A stretch of DNA of 64,000 nt from Pseudarthrobacter sp. ATCC 49987 (GCF_009928425.1 NZ_JAABNS010000002.1:1-64000), one strand, 5' to 3'. Shown: positions 8,166-17,611, numbered from the stretch's first letter. Program-made: numbers and translations. Notes: generated from the sequence alone by a model not told the origin.

Positions 8166-9752
8166 GTGGAAAATTTTGGCATCGGCTCGTGGCTGCAACG
8201 TCGCCGCCCGAAGTCCGGCAGCAAAACCGCCCTGATCAGCGGAGGCCGGGAACTCAGTTATGAACAGTTCGCGGACCGGACCGTCCGGCTCGCCAACGCC
8301 CTGAGGGACCGCGGCGTGGCCAAGGGGGACAGGGTTGCCTATCTGGGCGAGAACCACCCGTCCTTCCTGGAGACCCTCTTTGCGTGCGGAACCCTCGGCG
8401 CCATCTTCGTCCCGCTCAACACGCGGCTGGCGCCCCCGGAAATCCAGTTCCAGCTGCAGGACTGCGGCGCCGGGACCCTGGTCCATGCCGGCAGCCTCGG
8501 CGACCTGGCAGCCCGCGGGTCGGCCGGCACGGCAGTGGCGAGACTCGTCGTCGTCGCCGATTCCCTTGACGGTTCCTCGGCCAGTGCGGCAGGCGGCGGC
8601 GTGCAGGCTGCCCGCGGGGCGGACGCAGCGGCGGTGGAGGACTTTGAGGACCTGGTGGCCTCCGGTTCGGACCAGCCGGTCGACGAACCGGTCACGCTGG
8701 ACGACGGTGCCATGATCCTCTACACCTCCGGTACCACGGGCCGGCCAAAGGGCGCCCTGCTGACCCACGGCAACGTCACATGGAACTGCATCAACGTGAT
8801 CGTTGATTTCGACTTCTCCTCGCAGGACGTGGCGCTGATGATTTCGCCGATGTTCCACGTCGCGTCCCTCGATATGGGCGTACTCCCGACGCTGCTCAAA
8901 GGCGGAACGGTCATCCTCGAATCCAGGTTTGACCCCAGCCGGGTCCTGGCCCTCATCGAGCAGTACAGCGTCACCACTATGAGCGGCGTCCCCACCACCT
9001 ATCAGCTCATCTGCGAACATCCCGCGTGGGCCTCGACGGACCTTAGCTCGCTGAACAAGCTCACCTGCGGGGGGTCCGCGATCCCGATGCGGGTGCTCGA
9101 CGCCTATGAGTCCCGGGGCCTGCAGATCGGCACCGGCTACGGCATGACCGAAACCGCGCCTGCAGCCACGGTCCTCCCCGCGGCGCGGTCCCGCGACAAG
9201 GCCGGTTCCGCCGGGCTTCCGCACTTCTTCACCGACGTCCGCATAGCCGACCCAATAGCCGGCACCGCGGAGCCCGGAACTGGGGGAGAGATCCAGATCA
9301 AGGGCCAAAACGTGATCCCCGAGTACTGGAACCGGACTGACGCCACCGCCGAGTCATACGCGGAGGGCGGCTGGTTCAAGTCAGGTGATATGGGCTACAA
9401 GGATGACGACGGGTTCGTCTTCGTCTCGGACCGGATCAAGGACATGATCATCTCCGGCGGCGAGAACATTTATCCCGCCGAAGTGGAGCAGGCCATCACG
9501 GAACTCGAGGCGGTGGGAAGCGTGGCCGTCATCGGCGTGCCGGATGAGAAATGGGGTGAAGTGCCCCGGGCCGTCGTTCTTCTGCGCGAGGGTGCCCAAC
9601 TCACGGAAGAGCAGCTCAGGCGGTACTTGGATGGACGCCTGGCACGCTACAAAATCCCCAAGTCCGTGGTGTTTGTCGATGAGATGCCCCGGACCGCCAG
9701 CGGCAAGATCAGGAAGGCCGACCTGCGGAAGCTGAGCGCCATCCAGCCATAA
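8166..9752 (+). CDS. Acyl-CoA synthetase (AMP-binding)
   Basis: A 528-residue ANL-superfamily ligase starting at GTG 8166 behind AGAAAGGA. The P-loop-like A3 motif YTSGTTGRPKGALLTH lies near residue 185, GTGYGMTETAP near 321, FKSGDMGYKDDDGF near 400, SDRIKDMIISGGENIYP near 421, and the catalytic lysine in PRTASGKIRK near residue 515. It would activate a carboxylic acid to its CoA thioester with ATP, feeding the acyl-CoA dehydrogenase, MaoC and SDR of the same operon. It is the last gene. Substrate specificity (alkanoate, alicyclic or aryl-alkanoate) cannot be read directly. Confidence 0.87.
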   Translation: MENFGIGSWLQRRRPKSGSKTALISGGRELSYEQFADRTVRLANALRDRGVAKGDRVAYLGENHPSFLETLFACGTLGAIFVPLNTRLAPPEIQFQLQDCGAGTLVHAGSLGDLAARGSAGTAVARLVVVADSLDGSSASAAGGGVQAARGADAAAVEDFEDLVASGSDQPVDEPVTLDDGAMILYTSGTTGRPKGALLTHGNVTWNCINVIVDFDFSSQDVALMISPMFHVASLDMGVLPTLLKGGTVILESRFDPSRVLALIEQYSVTTMSGVPTTYQLICEHPAWASTDLSSLNKLTCGGSAIPMRVLDAYESRGLQIGTGYGMTETAPAATVLPAARSRDKAGSAGLPHFFTDVRIADPIAGTAEPGTGGEIQIKGQNVIPEYWNRTDATAESYAEGGWFKSGDMGYKDDDGFVFVSDRIKDMIISGGENIYPAEVEQAITELEAVGSVAVIGVPDEKWGEVPRAVVLLREGAQLTEEQLRRYLDGRLARYKIPKSVVFVDEMPRTASGKIRKADLRKLSAIQP

Positions 9753-9772
9753 CTGGCCGTGGCCTGCGCCCG

Positions 9773-10396
9773 TCAGTGAATGAGGGCCAGCATGACGCCG
9801 ACGGCCATGAACAGCACGCCGAACGTCCGGTTGAGGGTGCGCTGGCCGCGGGCATCGTGGGTAAAGCGCTGGAAGGTCTTGGCCGCGGCGGCGAAGAAGA
9901 ACCACATCACTAGGACGTCGATCACGATCACGGTGGCTGACAGGGTCAGGTACTGCGGCAGGAGCGGGTTCTCCGGGCGGATGAACTGAGGCATAAAGGC
10001 GAGGAAGAACACGATCGCCTTGGGGTTCAGCAGGTTGACCCACAGGCCGCGGCGGAACATGGAAAATGCCGGCTCGTTCCGCAGCGCGGCGGCCTTTTCC
10101 TGGTCCAGATCGGGTTTGTGCCGGAACTGCTGGATGCCCAGATAGACGAGGTAGGCGGCGCCCGCGTAGCGGATCACGTTGAAGGCGACCGGAGAGCTGG
10201 CCACCAGCACCCCGACGCCGAGGGCCACGATCACGATGTGCACCACCAGCGCGGCCTGCTGCCCAAGGATCCCCCAGATGGAACGCCGGAAGCCGGAGTT
10301 CAGGGAATTGCTCATGGTGTTGATGGCGCCCGCACCGGGCGTAAAGCTGATCAGGACACCGGCGCCCGCCAGGGCCAGCCAAAGGGAGGGTTGCAC
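9773..10396 (-). CDS. LysE/RhtB-family amino acid exporter
   Basis: A 207-residue membrane protein with about six hydrophobic segments. The family N-terminus FTPGAGAINTMSNSLNSG and the loop WVNLLNPKAIVFFLAFMPQF are characteristic of LysE/RhtB exporters, which extrude amino acids or their analogues in exchange for protons. It is convergent with the ligase gene and stands alone. The start is GTG at 10396, and no convincing ribosome site precedes it, so a leaderless message is possible. The substrate is unknown. Confidence 0.85.
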   Translation of the reverse strand: MQPSLWLALAGAGVLISFTPGAGAINTMSNSLNSGFRRSIWGILGQQAALVVHIVIVALGVGVLVASSPVAFNVIRYAGAAYLVYLGIQQFRHKPDLDQEKAAALRNEPAFSMFRRGLWVNLLNPKAIVFFLAFMPQFIRPENPLLPQYLTLSATVIVIDVLVMWFFFAAAAKTFQRFTHDARGQRTLNRTFGVLFMAVGVMLALIH

Positions 10397-10474
10397 TGAT
10401 TCAGTTTACGGCCGCGGACGGGCCCAGCCGGCCGCCGCTTCACAACACCGTCACACGCCGGCCATTCGCCAGAA

Positions 10475-10506
10475 ATGGCCGCTCTGGCCGTCCCCATAGC
10501 GGCCAT
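10475..10506. other. 9-bp inverted repeat upstream of lipoprotein gene
   Basis: ATGGCCGCT (10475-10483) pairs with AGCGGCCAT (10498-10506) around a 14-bp loop, 137 bp before the lipoprotein start. It could be an operator or an mRNA hairpin. Function unknown. Confidence 0.3.
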
Positions 10507-10642
10507 CTCCGGCAAATGGCGGGCGTGGCCCCCGTATTCATATCCGCCAGCGAACCGGCGAGTGGGAGACAGCCCGGCTGTGGGACGCTACGATGCACTC
10601 AACCGTGCGGCATCAGTGCGTGCAGCCAGACTTGGGGAGTCT

Positions 10643-11395
10643 ATGGACCGGATTGTCGGAACGATGCTTGCGGGAGCTGTCGTCCTGGCCACCTCGTCCT
10701 GCGCGTTGCCAGGGGCCGGACCGCCGCCAGTATCCGCCACCCAGGCCACAGCCGCAGCGGCCGCCACGCCCCGGACTGCCGGCACCCTATTTGCGGCGAA
10801 TCCCGGGAGCACCGCGGGCCCGGCGGCCGTGCCGCTGCCCGAGGCGCGGTTCGCCAATCCCGACTACTACGCCATGCCCGGACAAACGATCACCTTCGAC
10901 GTCTCGGCGTCGCTGCCCCGCGGCGTCAGCATCGCTCAGTACGAATGGGACTTCGACGGCGACGGTGCCATCGATCAGGTGGGGCCGCTCCCCGTGGCTC
11001 CCCACAGGTACGCCGCCGCGTTCGAGGGTAAGGCGACGGTGCGGATTACCCATGCCACGGGAGGCTTGTCGACGGCATCGACCGGGGTCCACATCGGCCG
11101 GGGGCCGCGGGACGGACTCCCCGCCGCGCCCATCAACGTGAGCGTGGTGGTGACCGCCCACTCGGGCGGCATCAGCACCGTCCAAATATCGTGGGAGCCG
11201 GGCGGGCCGGAGCCCTACCGCTGGGGTCTGACCGTTGACGGTTTTCCGGCCGGGATTGTGGAGGGCCACACACGCACCGCGACCATGACGGACGTCCACC
11301 GGCTCAAGGACGTGAAGATCGGCGTCGTCGGGTTCACTGAGAACCAAGGCATGGGGGCCTCCGCCGGCGTGACGCTTCCCGCGCTGCCGGATTAG
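10643..11395 (+). CDS. Putative lipoprotein with PKD-like domain
   Basis: A 250-residue protein. The ATG at 10643 is favoured because GGGGAG lies just before it and because it yields a signal peptide (DRIVGTMLAGAVVLATSSC) ending in a plausible lipobox cysteine at about residue 20. After a proline/alanine-rich linker, residues about 75-150 read as a PKD-type beta-sandwich (MPGQTITFDVSAS, then YEWDFDGDGAIDQVGP). The last part looks like another Ig/FnIII-like sheet. It is presumably membrane-anchored and exposed outside, and may bind carbohydrate or protein. A frame extension to 10475 exists but has no ribosome site. Confidence 0.65.
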   Translation: MDRIVGTMLAGAVVLATSSCALPGAGPPPVSATQATAAAAATPRTAGTLFAANPGSTAGPAAVPLPEARFANPDYYAMPGQTITFDVSASLPRGVSIAQYEWDFDGDGAIDQVGPLPVAPHRYAAAFEGKATVRITHATGGLSTASTGVHIGRGPRDGLPAAPINVSVVVTAHSGGISTVQISWEPGGPEPYRWGLTVDGFPAGIVEGHTRTATMTDVHRLKDVKIGVVGFTENQGMGASAGVTLPALPD

Positions 11396-11416
11396 GCGGC
11401 TCCGGCGCCAACCGCC

Positions 11417-12232
11417 TCACGCCCGGGCGATCACCTCGCCGTTGGGGATCAGGAACCAGCCGTCGTCCGTGGAACCCCAGCGGTGCCAGCCGGCCGAAAT
11501 CCGGGCAAGGTCGGCGGCGTTGGCGAAGCCGTATTCGAGAGCCTGGTCCGCAAAGGCCGAGTGCAGCACGCGTTCGCCCCACACCCGGGCCTGCCAGCGG
11601 CGCTGCTGGCCGGTCGCGTAGAGCCAGTTGCTGCTGGAGGGTGCGACGTCGGTGAACCCGGCGGACTGGGCCCAGGAAACCAGGCGTCGGCCGGCGTCGG
11701 GCTCGGCGCCGTTCCGGCGTGCGATCCGCTGGTAGAGCTCCATCCATTCATCCAGCTCGGGGACGGCCGGGTACCAACTCATGCCGTGGAAATCTGCGTC
11801 GCGCACCGCCACGATCCCGCCGGGCTTGGCGACGCGGCGCATTTCCCGCAGGGCCGCAACAGGGTCCGTGAGATGCTGCAGGAGCTGGTGGGCGTGCACG
11901 ACGTCGAATGTCTCGTCCTCGAAGTCGAGGTCGTAGATGTTGCCGGCGACGAACTCGACGTTCTGCACGCCCCGCTCGGCCGCGAGGGCGGCCGCCTGGC
12001 CGATCACCTCGGGCGAGCGGTCCAGCCCGGTGACCTTCCCGGGGGAGACGAGCCCGGCGAAATCGCACGTGATGCTGCCCGGCCCGCAGCCGACGTCGAG
12101 CACCGAAACCCCCGGGGTCAGGTGCGGGATCACAAACGCCGCGGAGTTCTCCGCCGTCCGGGAGGCGTGGGCGCGGACCACAGACTCGTGGTGGCCGTGG
12201 CTGTACACATCTTCAGGCTGCTGCGCACTCAT
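11417..12232 (-). CDS. Class I SAM-dependent methyltransferase
   Basis: A 271-residue protein with a Rossmann-type methyltransferase core: motif I VLDVGCGPGS near residue 44, an acidic VTGLDRSPE strand, FDVVHAHQLLQHLTDP (post-II) and MRRVAKPGGIVAVRD. This is the UbiE/Methyltransf_11 pattern, acting on a small molecule using S-adenosylmethionine. It is convergent with the lipoprotein gene and divergent from an APC permease. The residues after 170 form the substrate cap and give no clue to the acceptor. Confidence 0.85.
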   Translation of the reverse strand: MSAQQPEDVYSHGHHESVVRAHASRTAENSAAFVIPHLTPGVSVLDVGCGPGSITCDFAGLVSPGKVTGLDRSPEVIGQAAALAAERGVQNVEFVAGNIYDLDFEDETFDVVHAHQLLQHLTDPVAALREMRRVAKPGGIVAVRDADFHGMSWYPAVPELDEWMELYQRIARRNGAEPDAGRRLVSWAQSAGFTDVAPSSSNWLYATGQQRRWQARVWGERVLHSAFADQALEYGFANAADLARISAGWHRWGSTDDGWFLIPNGEVIARA

Positions 12233-12364
12233 AATGAAACGCTACCGCCCCGCACCGGCAAATCCGCGAAAGCGGGGGTAACGGCCGGGAAGACGGCAGG
12301 ATTTCGCGCGCGGCCGTCCGTTTTGCCGCTTCCGGCCGGGGCGGTTCCGCGGATGATTAGAGGA

Positions 12365-13702
12365 GTGAACACCAACAGCAGCAAGCAGTCAGGGCTCGGC
12401 CTGTTCCGGGCCACCGGCATCTACGTCGGGGCGATCCTGGGCTCGGGCATCCTGGTCCTCCCGGCCATCGCTGCCAAGGAGGCAGGGCCAGCGTCGCTCC
12501 TGGCCTGGACCCTGCTGCTGGTGTTCTGCACCCCCGTGTCCTTCAGTTTCGCTGAGATGAGCCGCCAGCAGCCCGACGCAGGCGGAATCGCCCACTTTGT
12601 CACGCGCGCCTACGGACGCCGTGCCGCGGTCGTGGCCGGCTACCTCTTCTACTTCGCCATTCCCTTCGGTGCCCCGGCGACAGCCGTGATCGGCGGCAAC
12701 TACATCGCCCACGCGCTGGGCGGCGGGCGCGGGACGGCGTTGGTGGCCGCCGCACTGCTGCTGGCCGCCGCTTTCGCGAGCAACGCCGTCGGGATCCGGA
12801 TGTCCAGCGGCATCCAGCTGGTACTGATGGTATTGCTCGTCGGACTGCTGGCACTGGCCGTCGCCCTGGCTGCACCGTTTGGACGGGCGGGGAACTTCGA
12901 GCCGTTCGCGCCGCACGGCTACTGGGCCGTGGGCGGCGCGGCCAGCCTGCTCTTTTTCTGCTTCGCCGGCTGGGAGGCGGTCACGCATATCGCCGGGGAG
13001 TTCCGCCACCCGGAACGTGACCTCAAACGGGCCACCTGGCTCACCCTGATTGTGGTCGGTGTGGTCTACCTCGGCGTCGTCTCGGCGTCGGTCGCTGTGC
13101 TGGGCCCCGCACTTCCGGGCAGCGAGGTGCCGATCGCGGAGCTGCTCGAAAAGGGACTGGGCGGATTCGCTGCGCCGCTGACCGCCGCCGCCGCGGTGCT
13201 GACCTTCGGTCCGGTCAACACCTTTGTCGCCGGCGCCAGCAGGCTGGGGGCGAGCCTGGCGTCCGACGGCGTTTTGCCGCGGGCCCTCGCGCGGGGCGCC
13301 GGTCCGGGGGAGGTGCCCACGGCCAGCCTGGGATTGCTGGGCGTGATGACGTTGCTGTCCTTCGGGGCGGCGGCAGCCGGGCTGGTCGACTTGCAGCTCC
13401 AGATCGGGGCGGCGTCGGCCTGTTTCACCGCAGTGACGGCGTTTGGCCTGCTCGCCGGGATCCGTTTGCTGCCCACCCGGACGCCGGCCTGGCTCGGAGT
13501 CATAGTGGCTGCTGCTGTGATGCTGGCCGTGCTGCTCTTCAGCGGATGGGCACTCGTGGTCCCGCTCGGGCTGGCCGTGGCCGCCATCTTGGCTGGCCGG
13601 CCGGGCGCACGGGTATGGCAGTTGGGACGCGCGAAAACGCCAACTAGTGCCGGTCGGCGGGGGCCGGTGCCGGCTGCTGCGCGGCCTCCTGCCCGGCCCT
13701 GA
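12365..13702 (+). CDS. APC-family amino acid permease
   Basis: About 445 residues and 12 hydrophobic segments. The first helix contains GIYVGAILGSGILVLPA, the unwound substrate-binding glycine motif of APC/YjeH-type transporters, and FAGWEAVTHIAGEFRHPERD matches the TM6 region. It should exchange or import an amino acid or amine. The start is uncertain: GTG 12365 lies on top of an AGGAG-like sequence, and ATG 12353 is the alternative (449 residues). The 3' end overlaps the convergent MarR gene by 59 bp. Confidence 0.8.
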   Translation: MNTNSSKQSGLGLFRATGIYVGAILGSGILVLPAIAAKEAGPASLLAWTLLLVFCTPVSFSFAEMSRQQPDAGGIAHFVTRAYGRRAAVVAGYLFYFAIPFGAPATAVIGGNYIAHALGGGRGTALVAAALLLAAAFASNAVGIRMSSGIQLVLMVLLVGLLALAVALAAPFGRAGNFEPFAPHGYWAVGGAASLLFFCFAGWEAVTHIAGEFRHPERDLKRATWLTLIVVGVVYLGVVSASVAVLGPALPGSEVPIAELLEKGLGGFAAPLTAAAAVLTFGPVNTFVAGASRLGASLASDGVLPRALARGAGPGEVPTASLGLLGVMTLLSFGAAAAGLVDLQLQIGAASACFTAVTAFGLLAGIRLLPTRTPAWLGVIVAAAVMLAVLLFSGWALVVPLGLAVAAILAGRPGARVWQLGRAKTPTSAGRRGPVPAAARPPARP

Positions 13703-14204
13703 CCGTCGCCTCGATCATCGAGGACATGAACCGCGTCGCGATGTCCAGTTCCTCCGGAGTGAATTCGGCCATCGCGGCCGCCATGTGCCGGGCCAGCGGC
13801 TGGAACATGGCGCCGCCGTCGCGGTAGGCCTTGGGGGTCATGCGGAGCTGGACCTGGCGGCGGTCCGGGCCCTCCCGCTCGCGAATCACGTGGCCGGAGC
13901 TGTGCAGCCGGTCGATCAGTGCCGTGGTGGCGGGTGAGCTCAGGTGGAGTTCCTTGCGGAGCACGCCCGGCGTGACGATCTGGTTCCTCGCGGTGTGCTG
14001 CATGATCACGGCCAGGGCATTGAGGTCCGTCCGGTGCATGTCGTTGCGGCCGCCGGCGGAATCCACGTAGCGGTTGGCCTCGAGGCTGAATTCCTGAAGC
14101 AAGCGGACCAACGGCGGCGGTCCGGAAGGCGGTCCGGAAGATTCGGGGCGTCCCGGCGGATCAACTGTCACGGCGAACCTTCCTCTCTCCTTTGCCTTGC
14201 CCAC
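13644..14204 (-). CDS. MarR-family transcriptional regulator
   Basis: A 186-residue protein with a central winged helix: PGVLRKELHLSSPATTALIDRLHSSGHVIREREGPDRRQVQLRMT is the recognition helix and wing of MarR proteins. The proline-rich N-terminal extension is unusual in length, so a downstream start cannot be excluded. It diverges from an MMPL transporter gene, and the intergenic dyads (14305-14334) are strong operator candidates. By analogy to MarR/efflux pairs it likely represses the transporter until a lipophilic or phenolic ligand binds. Confidence 0.85.
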   Translation of the reverse strand: MGKAKERGRFAVTVDPPGRPESSGPPSGPPPLVRLLQEFSLEANRYVDSAGGRNDMHRTDLNALAVIMQHTARNQIVTPGVLRKELHLSSPATTALIDRLHSSGHVIREREGPDRRQVQLRMTPKAYRDGGAMFQPLARHMAAAMAEFTPEELDIATRFMSSMIEATVRAGQEAAQQPAPAPADRH

Positions 14205-14304
14205 TGCTCCGCAGCAGGCGCCCTCCGGAGTTTACTTCAGCGGACCTCGGCCTCGGACCGGCCCGGCGTCGAAGTATTTCCCAAGAATTGGACCCCACCC
14301 GTTT

Positions 14305-14334
14305 ATCTCCATAGTGGAGATAGTCTACTATGGA
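14305..14334. promoter_or_regulatory. Overlapping inverted repeats, probable MarR operator
   Basis: ATCTCCA-TAG-TGGAGAT (14305-14321) is a perfect 7-bp-arm dyad. A second dyad, TCCATAGT (14308-14315) with ACTATGGA (14327-14334), overlaps it. Both lie 40-70 bp before the MMPL start in the marR-MMPL divergent region. Confidence 0.6.
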
Positions 14335-14373
14335 CTCAATTCTACTCCTCCCAGGCATGCACCAGAAGGAACC

Positions 14374-16599
14374 ATGAACAAGACACCACACGGCAGTGCC
14401 CGCGTCCCTTTCTGGCTGCGCTGGCTGATTCCCGTCCTGCTCGTCGTCACCTGGCTGGCCATCGCCGGGATCGGCGGGCCCACTTTTGGCCGGCTGAGCG
14501 AGGTCTCCTCCAATGACCAGGCGTCCTTCCTGCCGACGGGAGCCGAGGCCACGGAGGTCCGGGACTGGCAGGCCAAGTTCCGGGACACCAATGAGGTCCC
14601 AGCCGTCATTGTCATAGAGAGCGACTCGGCCTTCACCCCGGCCCAGCTCGGCGAGGTGGCAGCCCTCAAGGGCAAGCTGGAGGCGCTGGGCGCCGGCAGC
14701 ACCGTCGTCGGCCCCATCCCGTCCGAGGATGCCAAGGCCGTGCAGTTTGTAGTCCCGATCGAATCGGCCGGCGAAGTGAAGGAAGTCGTCAAGGAACTCC
14801 GCGCGGAGGTGCAGGCATCCGCTCCGGCGGGAATGCAGACCTTCGTAACCGGTCCGGCCGGGCTTGCCGCGGACCTCGTCAGCGCCTTCGCGGGCATCGA
14901 CGGCATCCTGCTGCTGGTGGCCCTTGCCGCGGTTTTCCTGATCCTGCTGATCGTCTACCGCTCGCTGCTGCTGCCGATCGCCGTGCTGTTCACCTCGGTC
15001 TTCGCGCTCTGCGCCGCCATCCTGCTGGTTTTCGGGATGGCCAAGCTCGGCTGGATCCAGCTCAACGGCCAGAGCCAGGGCATCCTGTCCATCCTGGTGA
15101 TCGGTGCCGCCACTGACTACGCGCTGCTCTATGTGGCGCGGTTCCGTGAGGCGCTGACGCACACGACCAACCGGACGGCCGCCGCGCTCACCGCGTGGAA
15201 GGCGGCCTGGGAGCCTATCCTGGCCTCCGGCGCCACCGTCATCATCGCGCTGCTGTGCCTGCTCTTGTCCGACCTCAACTCGAACAAGGCACTCGGCCCC
15301 GTGGCGGCCGCAGGCATCCTGTGTTCCCTCTTCGCGGCCCTGACCCTGCTGCCAGCGCTGATGGCGCTGCTGGGCCGCGCCGCGTTCTGGCCGTTCCGCC
15401 CCAAGCTGCTCCCGGAGACTGAGCGCGAGCCCGAACTCGTCACCGGCCTCGAGGGCCAGAAGGGCTTGTGGCGCGCCACCGGGTCCCTCGTGTCCCGCCG
15501 GCCGCGGACTGTCTGGGTCGCCTCCGTGCTGCTGCTCCTGATGGCCTCCGCCGGCGTGCTCCAGCTCAAGGCAAACGGCGTCCCGCAGACCGACGTGATC
15601 CTCCCCGCCTCCAACGCCGTCGACGGCCAGGACGCCCTGGCCCGTCACTTCGACGCGGGCTCCGGCAGTCCTGCCGTGATCGTCGCTGACGAGGCGAAGG
15701 CGCAGGACGTGCTGGCCAAGACCAAAGCGACCGACGGCGTCGGGGCCGCCTACCTGCTGGCCGAAGGCAGCGTTCCGATCGTCCCCGGCGCTCCGGCCGC
15801 ACCCGGCGCCCCGGCTTCTCCCACGGCTCCTGCGGTGAGGGACGGCAAGGTCCTGATCAACGCGACGCTGGACTTCGCCGCGGACTCCAACGAGGCTGAA
15901 AACGTCGTGGTGGCCCTCCGCCAGGAACTGAAGAAAATCGACGACGGCGCCCTGGTCGGCGGAGTGACGGCGACGGCCCTGGACACGAACACCACTGCCC
16001 AGCGTGACCTCGTCACCATCATCCCTGTGGTCCTCGCGGTGATCCTGGTGATCCTGATGCTGCTGCTGCGCTCCGTGCTGGCGCCGGTGCTGCTGGTTGC
16101 CTCGGTGGTGCTGTCCTACGCCGCCGCCATGGGAGTCTCCGCCTTCGTGTTCAACAACATCTTTGGATTCCCGGGAGCCGATGCCACCGTCCCGCTCTTT
16201 GGCTTCGTCTTCCTTGTGGCGCTGGGGGTGGACTACAACATCTTCCTCATGAGCCGGGTCCGGGAGGAGTCCATTAAGCACGGCACCCGGCCCGGCATCC
16301 TGCGCGGCCTGGGCGTCACGGGCGGCGTGATCACCTCCGCCGGGGTGGTCCTCGCGGCCACGTTTGCCGCCCTGGGCGTTATCCCCATCATGTTCCTCGT
16401 GCAGCTGGCCTTCATTGTGGCCTTCGGCGTGTTGCTGGATACCGTCCTGGTCCGGTCGCTGCTGGTTCCGGCCCTGGCCTACGACATCAGCCCGCGGATC
16501 TGGTGGCCGAGCAAGTTGGGGCGCGCGCAGATGGATGCAACCGAGCGTGTCCGCCCGGCCGCCCCGGAGGCGGAATCCGCGGAGGCGGGAATCCGCTAG
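14374..16599 (+). CDS. MMPL-family RND-type transporter
   Basis: A 741-residue polytopic protein in the two-repeat MMPL/RND layout: one helix, an extracytoplasmic domain, five helices, a second external domain, then five more helices. The proton-relay Asp-Tyr pairs are visible in both halves (IGAATDYALLYVARFRE and LVALGVDYNIFLMSRVREE). Actinobacterial members export lipids, siderophores or drugs. ATG 14374 follows AGAAGGA. An Ala/Pro-rich stretch near residues 470-490 is in the second external domain. Regulation by the divergent MarR gene is inferred from the dyads upstream. Confidence 0.85.
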   Translation: MNKTPHGSARVPFWLRWLIPVLLVVTWLAIAGIGGPTFGRLSEVSSNDQASFLPTGAEATEVRDWQAKFRDTNEVPAVIVIESDSAFTPAQLGEVAALKGKLEALGAGSTVVGPIPSEDAKAVQFVVPIESAGEVKEVVKELRAEVQASAPAGMQTFVTGPAGLAADLVSAFAGIDGILLLVALAAVFLILLIVYRSLLLPIAVLFTSVFALCAAILLVFGMAKLGWIQLNGQSQGILSILVIGAATDYALLYVARFREALTHTTNRTAAALTAWKAAWEPILASGATVIIALLCLLLSDLNSNKALGPVAAAGILCSLFAALTLLPALMALLGRAAFWPFRPKLLPETEREPELVTGLEGQKGLWRATGSLVSRRPRTVWVASVLLLLMASAGVLQLKANGVPQTDVILPASNAVDGQDALARHFDAGSGSPAVIVADEAKAQDVLAKTKATDGVGAAYLLAEGSVPIVPGAPAAPGAPASPTAPAVRDGKVLINATLDFAADSNEAENVVVALRQELKKIDDGALVGGVTATALDTNTTAQRDLVTIIPVVLAVILVILMLLLRSVLAPVLLVASVVLSYAAAMGVSAFVFNNIFGFPGADATVPLFGFVFLVALGVDYNIFLMSRVREESIKHGTRPGILRGLGVTGGVITSAGVVLAATFAALGVIPIMFLVQLAFIVAFGVLLDTVLVRSLLVPALAYDISPRIWWPSKLGRAQMDATERVRPAAPEAESAEAGIR

Positions 16600-16648
16600 C
16601 CCGCACCCGCGACTGCGCACCCGCCTCGCCCCGCAGCCGCAGCCGCCG

Positions 16649-17611
16649 TCACTGTTCCTGGTCCCTCCACCAGGCAACGGTGGCGGCGGCTGCTTCCTTG
16701 AGCGGCGTGGGCTGCAGCCCCAGGGCCGCTTCGCTGGCGTTCGAGTCCATCACGAAGGGGCGTTCGAACTGGTACAGGGTTTCGGCCAGTTCCCGCGTTC
16801 CGGCGGAGAACATGCCCACCGTCCGCAGCACCCACCCGCGGACGGCGGCCACCCGCGGCGCCCGGACGCCGGCAGCGGCGGCGAACGCTGCAGCAATCTT
16901 CCGCTGGCTGAGCGCGGGGCCGGTCGGTGCGTGCCACACCCGGTTCCACAGCGCAGGATCCTGAGCTGCCCTGATCATGGCGGCGGCCAGGTCCGGCACA
17001 TAGGTGAAGGAATGCGGCAGCCCAGCGTTGCCAATTACCATCAGGGGCTTTTCCGCCAGGACCGGCTTCACCATGCGCTCGCCGGCATGCGCGCCGCGGA
17101 CCCTGGGACCGAAGAAATCGCTCGCCACCACACTCACGGTGTCCGTTGCGGACGCCGCACGGGCCGCGAGCAGGGCGGTGCGGATACCCCGTTTGCCGCC
17201 GCGGGCCTCCCGCGGGCCCTTCTCGGTCATCGGCCGTTCCGGCTCGCTGTAGGAGTACAGGCTTTCCGGAAACACGACGACGGCGCCGGCCTCGCCCGCC
17301 GCGGCAAGCACCACCTCCTCGGCGCCGGGCAGTTCCTCCGCCCAGACCTTTGCGCTGTACTGCGATCCGTGGATGCAGTGGAACACGGCTTTGGCGCCCC
17401 GGAACAGCTCGCCGAGCCGCGCAAGGTCGGACACATCGACGGCCGTCTTTTCGATCAGCGGGTTGTCCGGTCCGGTGCCGGAGCGGGTGAGCACCCGCAC
17501 CCGGTGGCCCGCTGCGGCGAGCTGTTCGGCCACCGTCCAGCCGACGGGGCCGGCGCCCGTGACGACAAACAGGGCAGTGGCCGGGGCCTCGGGGGATACG
17601 GACTGGGACAA
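16649..17611 (-). CDS. NAD(P)-binding epimerase/reductase-like protein (extended SDR)
   Basis: About 320 residues. The N-terminus LFVVTGAGPVGWTVAEQLAAAGHRVRVLTRSG is an atypical Rossmann start of extended SDRs. SLYSYSEPERPMTEKGP supplies a Tyr-containing segment near the usual active site, and HSFTYVPDLAAAM is typical of NAD-dependent epimerases. TTG 17611, preceded by a GAAAGCGAG purine-rich site, is the best start. The frame remains open to 17743 but runs through operator DNA. It diverges from a TetR gene, and the operators between them (17693-17774) suggest it is a target of that repressor. The reaction is unknown. Confidence 0.75.
   Translation of the reverse strand: MSQSVSPEAPATALFVVTGAGPVGWTVAEQLAAAGHRVRVLTRSGTGPDNPLIEKTAVDVSDLARLGELFRGAKAVFHCIHGSQYSAKVWAEELPGAEEVVLAAAGEAGAVVVFPESLYSYSEPERPMTEKGPREARGGKRGIRTALLAARAASATDTVSVVASDFFGPRVRGAHAGERMVKPVLAEKPLMVIGNAGLPHSFTYVPDLAAAMIRAAQDPALWNRVWHAPTGPALSQRKIAAAFAAAAGVRAPRVAAVRGWVLRTVGMFSAGTRELAETLYQFERPFVMDSNASEAALGLQPTPLKEAAAATVAWWRDQEQ

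Noticed and set aside
14161..16677. 838-codon minus-strand frame opposite the MMPL transporter
   Set aside because: Shadow of the transporter: Q/H/D/G-rich, no hydrophobic or domain pattern, no ribosome site.
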